From the NCBI GenBank assembly GCA_963808725.1, contig CAWEGO010000002.1, forward strand, positions 558,001-622,000: a stretch of DNA of 64,000 bases. The letters are read 5' to 3'. This DNA is from JAHFUA01 sp963808725 (GTDB lineage: Bacteria; Acidobacteriota; Terriglobia; Terriglobales; Acidobacteriaceae). Shown piece by piece: positions 8,854-17,266 of this stretch. Within the stretch, counting starts at the first letter, position 1. Each line of letters opens with the position of its first letter. The position numbers were made by a program, and so were the translations under genes. The notes beneath the pieces are model-generated. The model had not been told where the DNA came from and did not search any database. It saw nothing but the letters and a program-made list of their open reading frames with translations.

Positions 8854-8894
8854 GTAGCGTTCCGCGAACGTCGCGCGCCCCAGGAGAGTTGCTC

Positions 8895-10037
8895 TTGTCA
8901 TCCGTGGCTGAGGCCAGCCCGACCCTGCGAAAAACTGCGCTCAACCCGGTCCATCGCCAGATGGGCGCCAAGATGGTGGATTTTGGCGGCTGGGACATGC
9001 CGGTGGAATATCCCGCGACCGGCGGCGTCCTGGCCGAGCACATGGCGGTGCGCACCGGCGTGGGCATCTTCGACGTCAGCCACATGGGCGACATCCGCTT
9101 CACCGGGCCGCAGGCGCTGGATGCCGTGCAGCGCATCTCCATGAACGACGCCGCGCGGCTCGTCCCCGGCCAGGCGCACTACTCGGCCATGCTGTATCCG
9201 GAAGCCACCTTCGTGGACGACATCATCGTTCACAAGATCGCCGACGATCATTACTATTTCGTCATCAACGCGGGCACACGCGAGAAGGATGCCGGCTGGG
9301 TCGAGCAGAATGTCCACGGGTTCCGCTGCAAGGCCGAGAACGTCAGCGACGAGTACACCCAGATCGCGATCCAGGGGCCGCAAGCGCAGTCGCTGCTCCA
9401 AAAGCTGACCGACACCGACCTGTCGCCGATCAAGAACTACTGGTTTACCTTCGGTACGGTGTGCGGCCTCAAGAACACCATGATCGCGCGCACCGGCTAC
9501 ACTGGCGAGGACGGCTTTGAGATCTACATCCCTGCCGATCCCGCGACCAGTGCGCGCGTCTGGCACGAGGTGCTCGCGGCGGGCAAAGAATTCGGAGCAA
9601 TCCCCTGCGGGCTGGGCGCCCGCAATACCCTGCGCCTGGAGGCCAGGATGGCGCTCTATGGCCACGAGATTTCGGAGAAGATCAATGTCTTCGAAGCTGG
9701 CCTGGACCGCTGGTGCAAGCTGGAGAAGCCGGAGTTCATCGGCAAGCCGGCGCTGGAGCGGATCAAGGCGCAAGGGGTGAAGCGCACGCTGGTGGGTCTG
9801 GAGATGATCGAGCGCGGCATCGCGCGCGACGGCTACCCTATCGTGGACCAGGACGGTGCTGCGATCGGCTTTGTGACCAGCGGCTCGGTCGCGCCTTTCC
9901 TGAAGAAGAACATCGCGCTGGCTTATGTCCCGCCCGACAAGGCGGAGATCGGGACGGTGCTGAACGTAGAGATTCGCGGCCAGAAGGTCAAAGCTAAAGT
10001 AGTGCCAACGCCGTTCTACAAACGTCCTAAGAAGTGA
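8895..10037 (+). CDS. gcvT: Aminomethyltransferase, glycine cleavage T protein
   Basis: GcvT transfers the methylene group from the lipoyl-bound aminomethyl intermediate to tetrahydrofolate and releases ammonia. The 380-residue protein shows the family's landmarks: MVDFGGWDMPVEYP, GIFDVSHMGDIRF, the DDIIVHK region, ARTGYTGEDGFEIY and the C-terminal GFVTSGSVAPFLKKNIALAY. I chose the TTG at 8895 because AGGAGA lies at 8882-8887, 7 nt upstream, and it gives a normal-length N-terminus; an upstream in-frame ATG-like start at 8844 would add 17 residues inside the promoter region. It is the first gene of gcvT-gcvH-gcvPA-gcvPB. Confidence 0.95.
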   Translation: MSSVAEASPTLRKTALNPVHRQMGAKMVDFGGWDMPVEYPATGGVLAEHMAVRTGVGIFDVSHMGDIRFTGPQALDAVQRISMNDAARLVPGQAHYSAMLYPEATFVDDIIVHKIADDHYYFVINAGTREKDAGWVEQNVHGFRCKAENVSDEYTQIAIQGPQAQSLLQKLTDTDLSPIKNYWFTFGTVCGLKNTMIARTGYTGEDGFEIYIPADPATSARVWHEVLAAGKEFGAIPCGLGARNTLRLEARMALYGHEISEKINVFEAGLDRWCKLEKPEFIGKPALERIKAQGVKRTLVGLEMIERGIARDGYPIVDQDGAAIGFVTSGSVAPFLKKNIALAYVPPDKAEIGTVLNVEIRGQKVKAKVVPTPFYKRPKK

Positions 10038-10072
10038 TCAAGCCGGCGAGACGCCGGCGCTACGAGAGAAAA

Positions 10073-10456
10073 ATGAACTATCCAAGCTCGCTGAAGTACA
10101 CGAAAGATGACGAGTGGCTGAAGATCGAAGGCGACACCGGCGTGGTCGGGATCACCGATTATGCCCAGAATGCGCTCGGGGACATCGTGTTCGTCGAGCT
10201 ACCCAAGGTGGGCGCCGAAATCGCGGCCGGCAAGCCCTTTGGCACGGTGGAATCGGTGAAGGCGGTGTCGGAGCTGTTCGCGCCAGCCAACGGAACCGTC
10301 ACCGCTATCAACGAAGAACTGGCGAAGGCGCCTGAGAAGGTTAACCAGGATCCCTATGGCGCCTGGATGATCAGAATCAAGCTCAAGGACAAGGGCGAGG
10401 CGGGCAAGCTGATGTCGTCGGCCGACTACGAGAAGTATGCTTCGGAGCGAGGCTAG
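10073..10456 (+). CDS. gcvH: Glycine cleavage H protein (lipoyl carrier)
   Basis: GcvH carries the aminomethyl group on a lipoyl-lysine between the P, T and L proteins. The 127-residue product has the start MNYPSSLKYTKDDEWLKIEG, GITDYAQNALGDIVFVELP and the lipoylation site ESVKAVSE around Lys62. The ATG at 10073 lies 35 bp after gcvT. The lipoyl synthase and the L protein are not in the window. Confidence 0.95.
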   Translation: MNYPSSLKYTKDDEWLKIEGDTGVVGITDYAQNALGDIVFVELPKVGAEIAAGKPFGTVESVKAVSELFAPANGTVTAINEELAKAPEKVNQDPYGAWMIRIKLKDKGEAGKLMSSADYEKYASERG

Positions 10457-10520
10457 AGAATTGAGTCATTGATCCATTGAGTCATTGAGCCATTGAACAT
10501 CCGCTCCAATGATTCGATGG
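10457..10520. repeat. Short direct repeats of cattgagtcattga type
   Basis: Between gcvH and gcvPA, units ttgagtcattga, ccattgagtcattga and gccattgaac repeat four times. They occupy most of the 93-bp gap and have no evident coding or terminator role. Confidence 0.5.
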
Positions 10521-10549
10521 CACAATGACCAAAGGGCCCAATAAAAATC

Positions 10550-11875
10550 ATGCGCTATCTTCCCAAATCCGACGCCGAGCGCGGGCTGATGCTGCGCGAG
10601 ATCGGCGTTCGTACCATTGATGACCTGTTTGCGCCCATTCCCGCTGATTTTCGGGTCAAGGGCGATCTCAACCTGCCGCGCGCTTTCGCAGAATCGGAGA
10701 TCGTGGACTACTTCCGCCAGCGCTCGGCCGAGAATGGCGCCGGCTACGCGTCGTTTCTAGGCGCGGGCGCGTACCATCACTACCGCCCGGTGGTGATCGA
10801 TTCTCTGATCTCGCGCGGCGAATTCTTCACCGCCTACACGCCTTACCAGCCGGAGCTGGCGCAGGGAACGCTGCAGGCCATCTTCGAGTTCCAGACCATG
10901 ATCTGCGAACTGACCGGCATGGAGGTCGCCAACGCCTCCATGTATGACGGCTCGACCGCTACGCCCGAAACGGTGATGATGGCCGCGCGGGTGACGGGAC
11001 GGCGCGGGGCGGTGGTAGCGCGCAGCGTGCATCCTGAGTACCGCGAAGTGCTGGTCACGTACGCTCGCCATCAGGGCGTGCCAATTTCCACGGTCGGCTT
11101 CCTCGAAAACGGCCGCGTGGACTTGAGGGCGCTGGAGCAGGCGGTCACGGACGCAACGGCCTGCGTTCTGATCCAGTCGCCAAATTTCTTCGGGACCGTC
11201 GAGGACGTGGCGGCGGCGGCCGACATCGCGCACCACAAAGGTGCGCTGCTGGTGGTCGCGATTTCCGAAGCCGTTTCGCTGGGGATCGTAAAGCCACCGG
11301 TCGAGGCCGACATTGTGGGCATGGAAGCGCAATCGTTCGGAGTCCCGCTAGGCTTCGGCGGACCCTACGCCGGCGTAATCGCGACCAAAGAAAAATTCGT
11401 GCGCCAGATGCCGGGCCGTCTGGTGGGCGAGACCCACGACAAGAACGGCAAGCGCGCCTTCTGCCTCACGCTCACTACCCGCGAGCAGCACATCCGCCGC
11501 GAGAAGGCAACGTCCAACATCTGCACCAACCAGGCGCTGATGGCGCTGATGGCGACCATCTTTATGACCGTGTATGGACGCGAAGGGCTGAAAGAGCTGG
11601 CAAAGCATAATCTTTCGAAGGCCGCCTACGCCGCCGGCGAGTTCGGCACGAAGGCGAAGGTGCTCTTCGGCGGCGCGCCGCGCTTCAACGAGTTCGTGGT
11701 TGAGACCAAGGAAGACCCCAAGCTAATGAACGAACGCCTGTTGGAGAAGAAGATCGTGGGCGGGCTGCCGCTCAAAAAGTTCTATCCCGAGTTGGGGAAC
11801 GCGGCACTTTGGTGCTGTACGGAGACGACTACGCGCGCGCGGATCGACGCGGTGGTGAAGGAGGTGGCGCAGTGA
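10550..11875 (+). CDS. gcvPA: Glycine dehydrogenase (decarboxylating) subunit 1
   Basis: This is the N-terminal half of the split P protein, which decarboxylates glycine on pyridoxal phosphate together with GcvPB. The 441-residue product begins MRYLPKSDAERGLMLREIG and has FTAYTPYQPELAQGTLQAIF, NASMYDGSTATPETVMMAAR, GFGGPYAGVIATKEKFVRQM and the conserved REQHIRREKATSNICTNQ. The fold is complete but the PLP lysine is in GcvPB, as expected for this two-subunit form. The stop overlaps the start of gcvPB. Confidence 0.95.
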   Translation: MRYLPKSDAERGLMLREIGVRTIDDLFAPIPADFRVKGDLNLPRAFAESEIVDYFRQRSAENGAGYASFLGAGAYHHYRPVVIDSLISRGEFFTAYTPYQPELAQGTLQAIFEFQTMICELTGMEVANASMYDGSTATPETVMMAARVTGRRGAVVARSVHPEYREVLVTYARHQGVPISTVGFLENGRVDLRALEQAVTDATACVLIQSPNFFGTVEDVAAAADIAHHKGALLVVAISEAVSLGIVKPPVEADIVGMEAQSFGVPLGFGGPYAGVIATKEKFVRQMPGRLVGETHDKNGKRAFCLTLTTREQHIRREKATSNICTNQALMALMATIFMTVYGREGLKELAKHNLSKAAYAAGEFGTKAKVLFGGAPRFNEFVVETKEDPKLMNERLLEKKIVGGLPLKKFYPELGNAALWCCTETTTRARIDAVVKEVAQ

Positions 11876-13377
11876 GTCCCATCCGCAAAGCCACCACCCA
11901 CGTTAATCAGAACGAGGGCCTGATCTTCGAGAAGTCGTCGCCCGGCAAGTATGCGTGGCAGCTGCCGGAGCTGGACGTTCCCGAAGTCGATCCCTCCAAC
12001 GCTCTCGGCGCGGCTGCCCGCAGCGACCTCGGAAACATGCCCGAGCTGAGCGAGATCGAGATCATCCGCCACTTCACGCGGCTTTCCACCTGGAACTACG
12101 GCGTGGATACCGGGATGTATCCGCTGGGCTCGTGCACCATGAAGTACAACCCGCGGGTGAACGAGGTCGTGTCGCGCGTGGAAGGTTTGGCGGGCGCGCA
12201 CCCGTATCAGCCGGAGAAGATCGCGCAGGGCGCGCTGCTGATTATGAAGGTGCTCTCCAAGTGCCTGACCGAGATCACCGGCATGGACGCCATCACGCTG
12301 CAGCCGGCGGCGGGCGCGCACGGCGAGCTGACCGGAATCCTGCTCATTCGTGCCTATCTGGAGTCGCGCGGGAACCCGCGCAAGAAAATCCTCATCCCGG
12401 ATTCCGCGCACGGCACCAACCCCGCGACGGCGGCCATCGCCGGCTACGCGGTCGAGAACCTGAAGTCGAATGCGGCTGGGATGGTGGACATTCCGTCGCT
12501 GGTGGCGCAGGCGAATGAAGACGTGGCCGCGCTGATGATCACCAATCCCAACACCCTGGGAGTTTTTGAGCAGGAGATCGTGAAGATTGCCGAGATCCTG
12601 CACGCCAAGGGTGCGCTGCTCTACATGGACGGCGCCAACATGAACGCGCTGGTGGGCAAGGCGCGTCCCGGCGATTGCGGCGTGGACGTCATGCACCTGA
12701 ACCTGCACAAGACGTTCTCCACGCCCCACGGCGGCGGCGGTCCGGGCTCGGGACCGGTGGTGTGCAAGCAGATCCTGGAGCCGTTTCTGCCGGTGCCGGT
12801 GATCGTCACCAAACCGAACGGCGCGCTGGCCTTCGACTACGACCGCCCGCAGTCGATCGGCCGGGTGCGCGCTTTCTACGGCAATTTCGGCATGCTCGTG
12901 CGCGCGCTGGCCTACATCATGGCCAACGGGCCCGACGGGCTGCGGCAGACCACGGAAGACGCCGTGCTCAACGCCAACTACATCCGCAAAAAGCTGGAAG
13001 GCTCGTACGAGCTGCCGTACTCGACGCCGACGATGCACGAAGTCGTCTTCAGCGACCACTTGCAGAACAAGAACGGCATCAAGACCGGAGACATCGCCAA
13101 GCGGCTCATCGATTACGGCTTCCACCCCTACACGGTGTCGTTCCCGCTGATCGTGCACGGGGCGCTGATGATCGAGCCCACGGAGAGCGAGTCCAAGGAA
13201 GAGCTGGACCTGTTCATCGACGCCATGCGCTCAATCGCCGAAGAATGCGAGAAGGACCCGAAGCTAGTGCTGGAAGCGCCCCACACCACGCGCGTCTCCC
13301 GGTTGGACGAGGTGACGGCCGCGCGCAAGCCCATTCTGCGCTGGAAGCCGAAACAGCAGCCAGCCGCGGCAGATTAA
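11872..13377 (+). CDS. gcvPB: Glycine dehydrogenase (decarboxylating) subunit 2
   Basis: This is the PLP-bearing half of the split P protein (501 residues). The PLP lysine is in DVMHLNLHKTFSTPHGGGGP at about residue 278. Other landmarks are DTGMYPLGSCTMKYNPRVNE, QPAAGAHGELTGIL and PDSAHGTNPATAA. The GTG at 11872 overlaps the gcvPA stop (GTGA), which indicates translational coupling and a 1:1 heterodimer. The C-terminus (EVTAARKPILRWKP) is the usual one, followed by a short extension. Confidence 0.95.
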   Translation: MSPIRKATTHVNQNEGLIFEKSSPGKYAWQLPELDVPEVDPSNALGAAARSDLGNMPELSEIEIIRHFTRLSTWNYGVDTGMYPLGSCTMKYNPRVNEVVSRVEGLAGAHPYQPEKIAQGALLIMKVLSKCLTEITGMDAITLQPAAGAHGELTGILLIRAYLESRGNPRKKILIPDSAHGTNPATAAIAGYAVENLKSNAAGMVDIPSLVAQANEDVAALMITNPNTLGVFEQEIVKIAEILHAKGALLYMDGANMNALVGKARPGDCGVDVMHLNLHKTFSTPHGGGGPGSGPVVCKQILEPFLPVPVIVTKPNGALAFDYDRPQSIGRVRAFYGNFGMLVRALAYIMANGPDGLRQTTEDAVLNANYIRKKLEGSYELPYSTPTMHEVVFSDHLQNKNGIKTGDIAKRLIDYGFHPYTVSFPLIVHGALMIEPTESESKEELDLFIDAMRSIAEECEKDPKLVLEAPHTTRVSRLDEVTAARKPILRWKPKQQPAAAD

Positions 13378-13382
13378 AGTCC

Positions 13383-13488
13383 TACCGCCGAGACGCAGAG
13401 AACGCGGAGCTAATTCCAAACCGAAGAAGCCTTGGAGCGATCCGAGGCTTTCTGCTTTGTCCTCGGCGCTCTCGGCGTCTCGGCGGTT
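13383..13488. repeat. Inverted repeat with ccgccgagacgcagag arms
   Basis: Arms ccgccgagacgcagagaacg (from 13383) and ctctcggcgtctcggcgg (to 13488) are nearly complementary and enclose about 65 bp. It lies between the convergent ends of gcvPB and the FmdB-type gene and may act as a bidirectional terminator. A relative is at 4669-4740. Confidence 0.55.
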
Positions 13489-13490
13489 AA

Positions 13491-13655
13491 TCAGCTTTTC
13501 TTCGAAGTCACGGCGAAGAACTCGCTGATCTCCTGCTGCACGTTCTTGCTGCCGCACTTTGGGCAGACGGTCTTGTCCTTGTCGTGTTCGTTCAGGGTTA
13601 GGACCAGTTCGAAGCTCTTGTGGCAGTCGTTGCAGACGTAATCGTAAACCGGCAT
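13491..13655 (-). CDS. FmdB-type zinc-ribbon protein
   Basis: This ORF encodes 54 residues from ATG 13655: MPVYDYVCNDCHKSFE, then a linker and VCPKCGSKNVQQEIS. The CxxC...CxxC pattern and MPxYDYxCxxCxxxFE start are those of the FmdB/regulatory zinc-ribbon family. Role unknown; members have been proposed as regulators of amidase genes in one case. It is a single gene converging on the glycine cleavage operon. Confidence 0.8.
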   Translation of the reverse strand: MPVYDYVCNDCHKSFELVLTLNEHDKDKTVCPKCGSKNVQQEISEFFAVTSKKS

Positions 13656-13748
13656 GGCCACCTCCCGGCACGAGCTCTATGAGGACAGAAACAGTCTAGT
13701 CCCCTTGAGGACGGCGTTCAACTCAACCGCGTCATGGCACGAACGGAG

Positions 13749-13850
13749 TCATGGCCGCTCGTCTCTCGCTCGCCTAACAAGGTAGATCCCAAAAACAATG
13801 ACCGCTGCCACAGTTAGCGCCACACTCAGCGGAATCAACAAGACAAGCAT
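13749..13850 (-). CDS. Possible 33-residue membrane peptide
   Basis: ATG at 13850 opens MLVLLIPLSVALTVAAVIVF followed by GIYLVRRARDERP. That is one transmembrane helix with a positively charged end. It lies 12 bp downstream of the DUF2911 lipoprotein gene on the same strand. No clear ribosome binding site is present. It resembles the short CcoS-like membrane proteins, but the similarity is too thin to name it. Confidence 0.35.
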   Translation of the reverse strand: MLVLLIPLSVALTVAAVIVFGIYLVRRARDERP

Positions 13851-13862
13851 TTCGCAGTCCAA

Positions 13863-14408
13863 CTATTTCTGCTCGCGGACTTGCACCTCGGCGCGCGTGG
13901 TTTCCCAGTCCAGGCGCAGGGTGCAGGCTTCCGGCGCGGTGCGCTCGAAGGAGATGGTGAACTGCTCTACCGGTGTGGACAATTCTTCTGACCGCATCGG
14001 AACCCTCGCCAGGTCTTCGCTCTTGCCGGGATAAGGAATGCCCCATTCGCCCGTTTTCTTGCTGATGATGAGCGTCCACTGCTTCTGCGCCGGGACGGTG
14101 AACAGCGTGTACTTGCCGGCTGGGACCTTGGCCCCGCCGACCTCCAGGCTGGTGCTGGCGACCAACGTAGTGGCTTCGTTGGCACCGGTGCGCCACTCCT
14201 TATCGTAGGGCACCAGGCCGCCAAAGATTTTTCGGCCCTTCATGGACGGGCGGCTGTAGTCGATGTGCACGGTCTTGCCGCCGGCGAACTGGCACTCGGC
14301 CGATCCCGGCGGGCTGGGACGCTTGCTCTTGTCCTGCTGGGCGCAGGCGACCACGGAGCAGACAGCAAGGACGGCAAGAACCACGGCACAGTTGCGCAGT
14401 CGGATCAT
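13863..14408 (-). CDS. DUF2911 lipoprotein
   Basis: The 181-residue product has a signal peptide MIRLRNCAVVLAVLAVCSVV ending in a VVAC lipobox, so it is probably a lipoprotein. The mature domain matches DUF2911: VHIDYSRPSMKGRKIFGGLV, PYDKEWRTGANEATTL, GKYTLFTVPAQKQWTLIIS and FERTAPEACTLRLDWETTRA. Function is unknown. The ATG at 14408 was chosen over longer in-frame extensions because it begins a proper signal sequence. It diverges from the FecR-domain gene with 72 bp between them. Confidence 0.8.
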   Translation of the reverse strand: MIRLRNCAVVLAVLAVCSVVACAQQDKSKRPSPPGSAECQFAGGKTVHIDYSRPSMKGRKIFGGLVPYDKEWRTGANEATTLVASTSLEVGGAKVPAGKYTLFTVPAQKQWTLIISKKTGEWGIPYPGKSEDLARVPMRSEELSTPVEQFTISFERTAPEACTLRLDWETTRAEVQVREQK

Positions 14409-14480
14409 CGATTCCCTCCCCGAGAGCGTGCTATTGTATCGCGCCGAGCGCCGGCGCGCTCTCAGGGAGACAGGAAACGG

Positions 14481-15122
14481 ATGAGCATCACGACAATTCG
14501 ATACGGTCTTGTGTCGGCATTGGCGTGCGTGCTGGCAAGCGCGGCAGAGGCGCAGAAGGCCGGGTCTGTGGACGCAGTGAAGCCGCAGGCCATCATTCAG
14601 CGCAGCACCACCCAACTCGCGGCCGAGAAGGGAACGGTCGTGAGCTGGGACGATCTGCTGCACACCGACATCCAGGGCCGGTTGCGCGTCCAGTTGCTGG
14701 ACCAGTCGTTGATCTCGCTGGGCCCGGATTCGCAGGTGCGTGTCATCCGCCAGGCTCCGTCGTCCAGCCAGAGCGCGCTGGAACTGGCTTACGGCAAGCT
14801 CCGCATGCGGCTGGCGAAACAACCGGGGCAGCGCTTCGAGCTGCGCACGCCTACAGCGGTCGCGGGCGTGATCGGAACTGATTTCGGCGCCGACGCCTCG
14901 GTCCCGGGCACCACTCACTTCATATGTCTCGAAGGCGAGGTGAGGATCTCCAACGCCGACCCCACAGTTCCCGGGACCGTCATCTGCAAAGGCGGCTACA
15001 TGACCGACGTGAAGTCGGGCCAGCCGCCCGCAAAGCCTACGCCAGCTCCGGCGGAGCACATGCAGAACTGGCGGCAGAATAACGAGCCTGAGGACGCACC
15101 GGACCACGCGCATCAGCACTGA
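14481..15122 (+). CDS. FecR-domain secreted protein
   Basis: The product has 213 residues with a signal peptide (MSITTIRYGLVSALACVLAS, cleavage near AEA-QKAG). A FecR domain follows: SWDDLLHTDIQGRLRVQLLD, SLISLGPDSQVRVI, ELAYGKLRMRLA and FELRTPTAVAGVIGTDFGA. Stand-alone FecR-domain proteins are secreted or periplasmic and of unclear function; this one lacks the cytoplasmic segment of iron-dicitrate FecR. The C-terminus is Pro-rich and His-rich. A ribosome binding site is weak (caggaaacgg). Confidence 0.75.
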   Translation: MSITTIRYGLVSALACVLASAAEAQKAGSVDAVKPQAIIQRSTTQLAAEKGTVVSWDDLLHTDIQGRLRVQLLDQSLISLGPDSQVRVIRQAPSSSQSALELAYGKLRMRLAKQPGQRFELRTPTAVAGVIGTDFGADASVPGTTHFICLEGEVRISNADPTVPGTVICKGGYMTDVKSGQPPAKPTPAPAEHMQNWRQNNEPEDAPDHAHQH

Positions 15123-15151
15123 TCCGGCGCACTCATAGAGAACAGTCTCCG

Positions 15152-15535
15152 CTACGTGTGCTGCGCTGTCTCCGACTCGTCGCTGGTGAGCCAGTCGAGC
15201 GCTTCTTCGCGCGTCTTGAACCTGGGGAAGTGCCGCGCGGAAAACGACTCCAGGTTGTGAAGGTAGACGTCGGGAATGCTCTCGGCGCCCACCAGGGCGG
15301 CGCGATGGACGTGCGGGCGGTCCTTGGCTGCGACTACCTTCATGTGGTCTGCGGCAGCCTTATCGAAGGCTGTGCCGGTGAAGTCGCTGAGCGTGAGCAG
15401 GGAGTCGGGCGGCTCGGCCGCGATGGTCCGCTCGACTTCGTCCATGGTGCGCTGCAACTCCTCGGGCGTACTGCTGGTATGGTCGATGAGAAGCACCCGT
15501 TTGCCGCGATGGGTGATAAATTGCACGCGCTCCAT
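15152..15535 (-). CDS. STAS/SpoIIAA-like protein
   Basis: From ATG 15535 the product has 127 residues: MERVQFITHRGKRVLLIDHT, ELQRTMDEVERTIAAEPPDS, LLTLSDFTGTAFD and RAALVGAESIPDVYLHNLES. The alternating strand-helix order and LTLxDxTG motif resemble the SpoIIAA/STAS-like family. It is a single-domain protein with unknown partner. An upstream in-frame start at 15550 would add five residues. Confidence 0.55.
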   Translation of the reverse strand: MERVQFITHRGKRVLLIDHTSSTPEELQRTMDEVERTIAAEPPDSLLTLSDFTGTAFDKAAADHMKVVAAKDRPHVHRAALVGAESIPDVYLHNLESFSARHFPRFKTREEALDWLTSDESETAQHT

Positions 15536-15588
15536 AGCCAATCCCCCCACGAGGGTCCCTGATCATATACACCTGACACCTATAGATT

Positions 15589-15803
15589 GTCATCCTGAGA
15601 GGCTGTAACTAAATCAACCTCCAGCCCTTCAGGGGAGCGCTTCTGTGCTCGGCCGTGCTCCCGACGGAGCGGATCACATTGGCTTGCGAGAGTGCGTGCC
15701 GTTTTGTTGAGTGAGCTTCGCTCCACCTGCGGTTTCTTGTTTTGGCCCTTAGCTTCAGAACGCGGTCTCGGTCGGATACTTTCCCCGCGCGGTTCGGGAT
15801 GAC
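15589..15803. repeat. Degenerate element with GTCATCC...GGATGAC ends
   Basis: The 338 bp between the STAS-like gene and the transposase relic hold no gene. Bases 15589-15595 (GTCATCC) and 15797-15803 (GGATGAC) are inverted ends like those of the elements at 46901, 52542 and 56893. The interior differs and includes REP-like gcccttcaggggagcgc at 15627. Confidence 0.35.
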
Positions 15804-15873
15804 ATTAAGAGCCCTGTCCGATTTACGTTCTACAAGGATGCTTTGGCAGTGTTCGATGCGCGTGCTGACCCTC

Positions 15874-16335
15874 TTATGGGAGGCCCTGAGAGGGCCGCCC
15901 TCCACGCGGGATGGCTGTCGTACGAACTCCAGCGCCACCTGCAACTAACGAAAGCCCTGCTGCAGGACTCCGATGTGCCGCGCAATCGTCGGCGTCCTTG
16001 ATTCGGTGTTCGGTAAAGCTCGTCTGCCAGATCTCTCCCATGAAGCCCAATTCCTTCTTGGCGCGAAACGAGAATCCTCCCTTGATGAATTGCACCGCGC
16101 GCTCCAGTGGAATTTCGAACGCGGGTGTAAGGATGGCGTGAACGTGGGGCATGATGACGAATTCATGGATCTGGAAACGGCTGCGCTTGCGATTGTCGGC
16201 GAGCACGTCGATCAGAAGCGAGGCCATGCGGTCAGTCTGGAACAGGCTGCGACGTCCCCAGGTATTGGTGGTCACGAAGAAGGTACGGATCGCTTGTGGG
16301 GCGGGACCAGGCATCACCGGCGCTAAAGCGCGCAC
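15874..16335 (-). pseudogene. REP-associated tyrosine transposase (Y1/IS200-like) relic
   Basis: The N-terminal two thirds are recognisable: FFVTTNTWGRRSLFQTDRMA, the HUH-type metal site in EFVIMPHVHAILTP, FIKGGFSFRAKKELGF and IWQTSFTEHRIKDADD. The HVH pair of the Y1 transposase active site is intact. The expected catalytic-Tyr end (YIxxNPVRAxLVxxPEEYPYSSA) is broken into two other frames: AHIGVLQQGF and SSYDSHPAWRAALSGPP. The gene is therefore probably dead. RAYT proteins mobilise REP sequences, and REP-like palindromes lie directly beside it at 16318-16380. Confidence 0.65.
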
Positions 16336-16440
16336 CCCTTTCCCGCATTATTCGCAGGGCTAAAGCCCTGCGCTTCCACCAGACGAGAACCATTACTCGT
16401 TTGAAGTGCGCCCTGCGCTACCAGACGAGAGTCACGGGCA
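16318..16440. repeat. REP-like palindromes
   Basis: cgctaaagcg (16320) and gcagggctaaagccctgc (16353-16370) are perfect small hairpins with the GGCTAAAGCC core. Two imperfect copies of a ccagacgaga-flanked unit follow. The same core recurs at 50177-50335, where no transposase is near. Confidence 0.6.
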
Positions 16441-16517
16441 CGACGCGGCAGTCTATTGAAGGATTTCCTCACGGGACCAGAAGCACTTCTTCTCCGAGTC
16501 GAGTTACCTTTTCGTGC

Positions 16518-16607
16518 CTAGAACTTCCTCGACCACTCCCTGGGCCAGCGCACGATCACCACTTTCTGGTCGGTGTAGAACTCGACGGCGTCGCGGCCCT
16601 GGCGGCG
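16518..16607 (-). pseudogene. Possible C-terminal fragment of an aldehyde dehydrogenase
   Basis: Minus-strand codons read QGRDAVEFYTDQKVVIVRWP then REWSRKF-stop at 16518. This looks like the last strand and tail of an aldehyde dehydrogenase. No upstream part exists, because the PilZ gene begins its own stop at 16609. If correct, it is a remnant left by a rearrangement. The identification rests on about 25 residues. Confidence 0.3.
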
Positions 16608-16608
16608 G

Positions 16609-16932
16609 TCAGATCTGGGGCAGGGCTTCGCAGCGGTCGATCACCGCCGCCACGCCAACTTTGTTGCCCGGCTTGTCCTCTTCCACCCGCACGACGGTGG
16701 CCTGGCAGCACACCCACTGGCCTCCGAATCCCTCCAGCTCCGGAGGCATCATGAGGACGATTTCCAGCTTGGAGCTCTGCTCGACCTTGTCGGGAGTGAA
16801 GAAGAACAGGCCGCGGGAGCTGATGTCCTTGAGCTCTACCTGGGCGCGGCCGGAATCGCCGAAGCTCACGCTGGCGGGAAGCTGCCATTGCACTCGCGGG
16901 GCCGCACGCTTTTCCTGCTTTGGTTTGGACAT
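16609..16932 (-). CDS. PilZ-domain protein
   Basis: The 107-residue protein is a single PilZ domain, the cyclic-di-GMP receptor fold. It has the RxxxR-like RAAPRVQWQLPA at the N-terminus and DISSRGLFFFTPD, which matches the D/NxSxxG motif. The C-terminal strand is VGVAAVIDR. It could bind c-di-GMP through Arg11/Arg15-type residues, but the first motif is RAAPR rather than RxxxR with full consensus spacing, so binding is inferred. It is a monocistronic gene. Confidence 0.75.
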   Translation of the reverse strand: MSKPKQEKRAAPRVQWQLPASVSFGDSGRAQVELKDISSRGLFFFTPDKVEQSSKLEIVLMMPPELEGFGGQWVCCQATVVRVEEDKPGNKVGVAAVIDRCEALPQI

Positions 16933-17054
16933 ATATGTTGACCCCGGCGAAAAGGCGGTTGCGGATCATCATAACCTACGCTCAGGGCCAATCCATCCAT
17001 ACTCCTGAGGCAAATGTATACCGGCCTGTGCGCCCCCGTAGAGCGAAATGCGGT

Positions 17055-17076
17055 CTTGTTCTGAATTCAGAACAAG
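17055..17076. promoter_or_regulatory. Perfect 22-bp palindrome, candidate operator
   Basis: The dyad has arms CTTGTTCTGAA and TTCAGAACAAG with no spacer. It shares the core TGTTCTGAwTTCAGAACA with the site at 17249-17266. Both lie upstream of the XRE/S24-like regulator gene, so autoregulation is the simplest reading. Confidence 0.55.
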
Positions 17077-17248
17077 CGGGCTGGAATGCGGCCTAGACGC
17101 GCCCGCAAGGCGATCCCGCCAAGCTGTGCAAAACCCACCAAAACCCCAAAAATCGCCGCTGCTGAGCGTTGGGCAGAACCTGCGCAAAGCTCATTAAATC
17201 AATGCCTTTCGTGGGATGACAAAGCTTGCGCCGCGGTGGCTAGCCATT

Positions 17249-17266
17249 TGTTCTGATTTCAGAACA
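17249..17266. promoter_or_regulatory. Second copy of the TGTTCTGA-TTCAGAACA palindrome
   Basis: TGTTCTGATTTCAGAACA matches the first site in 17 of 18 core bases. The sites are 190-194 bp apart centre to centre, which is compatible with looping. Confidence 0.55.

Noticed and set aside
8800..8894. Glycine riboswitch before gcvT
   Set aside because: No GGAGAG...tandem aptamer-like core or terminator could be identified in this short leader; only a promoter-like pair was seen.
14409..15119. N-terminal extension of the DUF2911 gene
   Set aside because: The extension has no domain, crosses the divergent FecR gene and lacks a signal; the ATG at 14408 starts a proper signal peptide.
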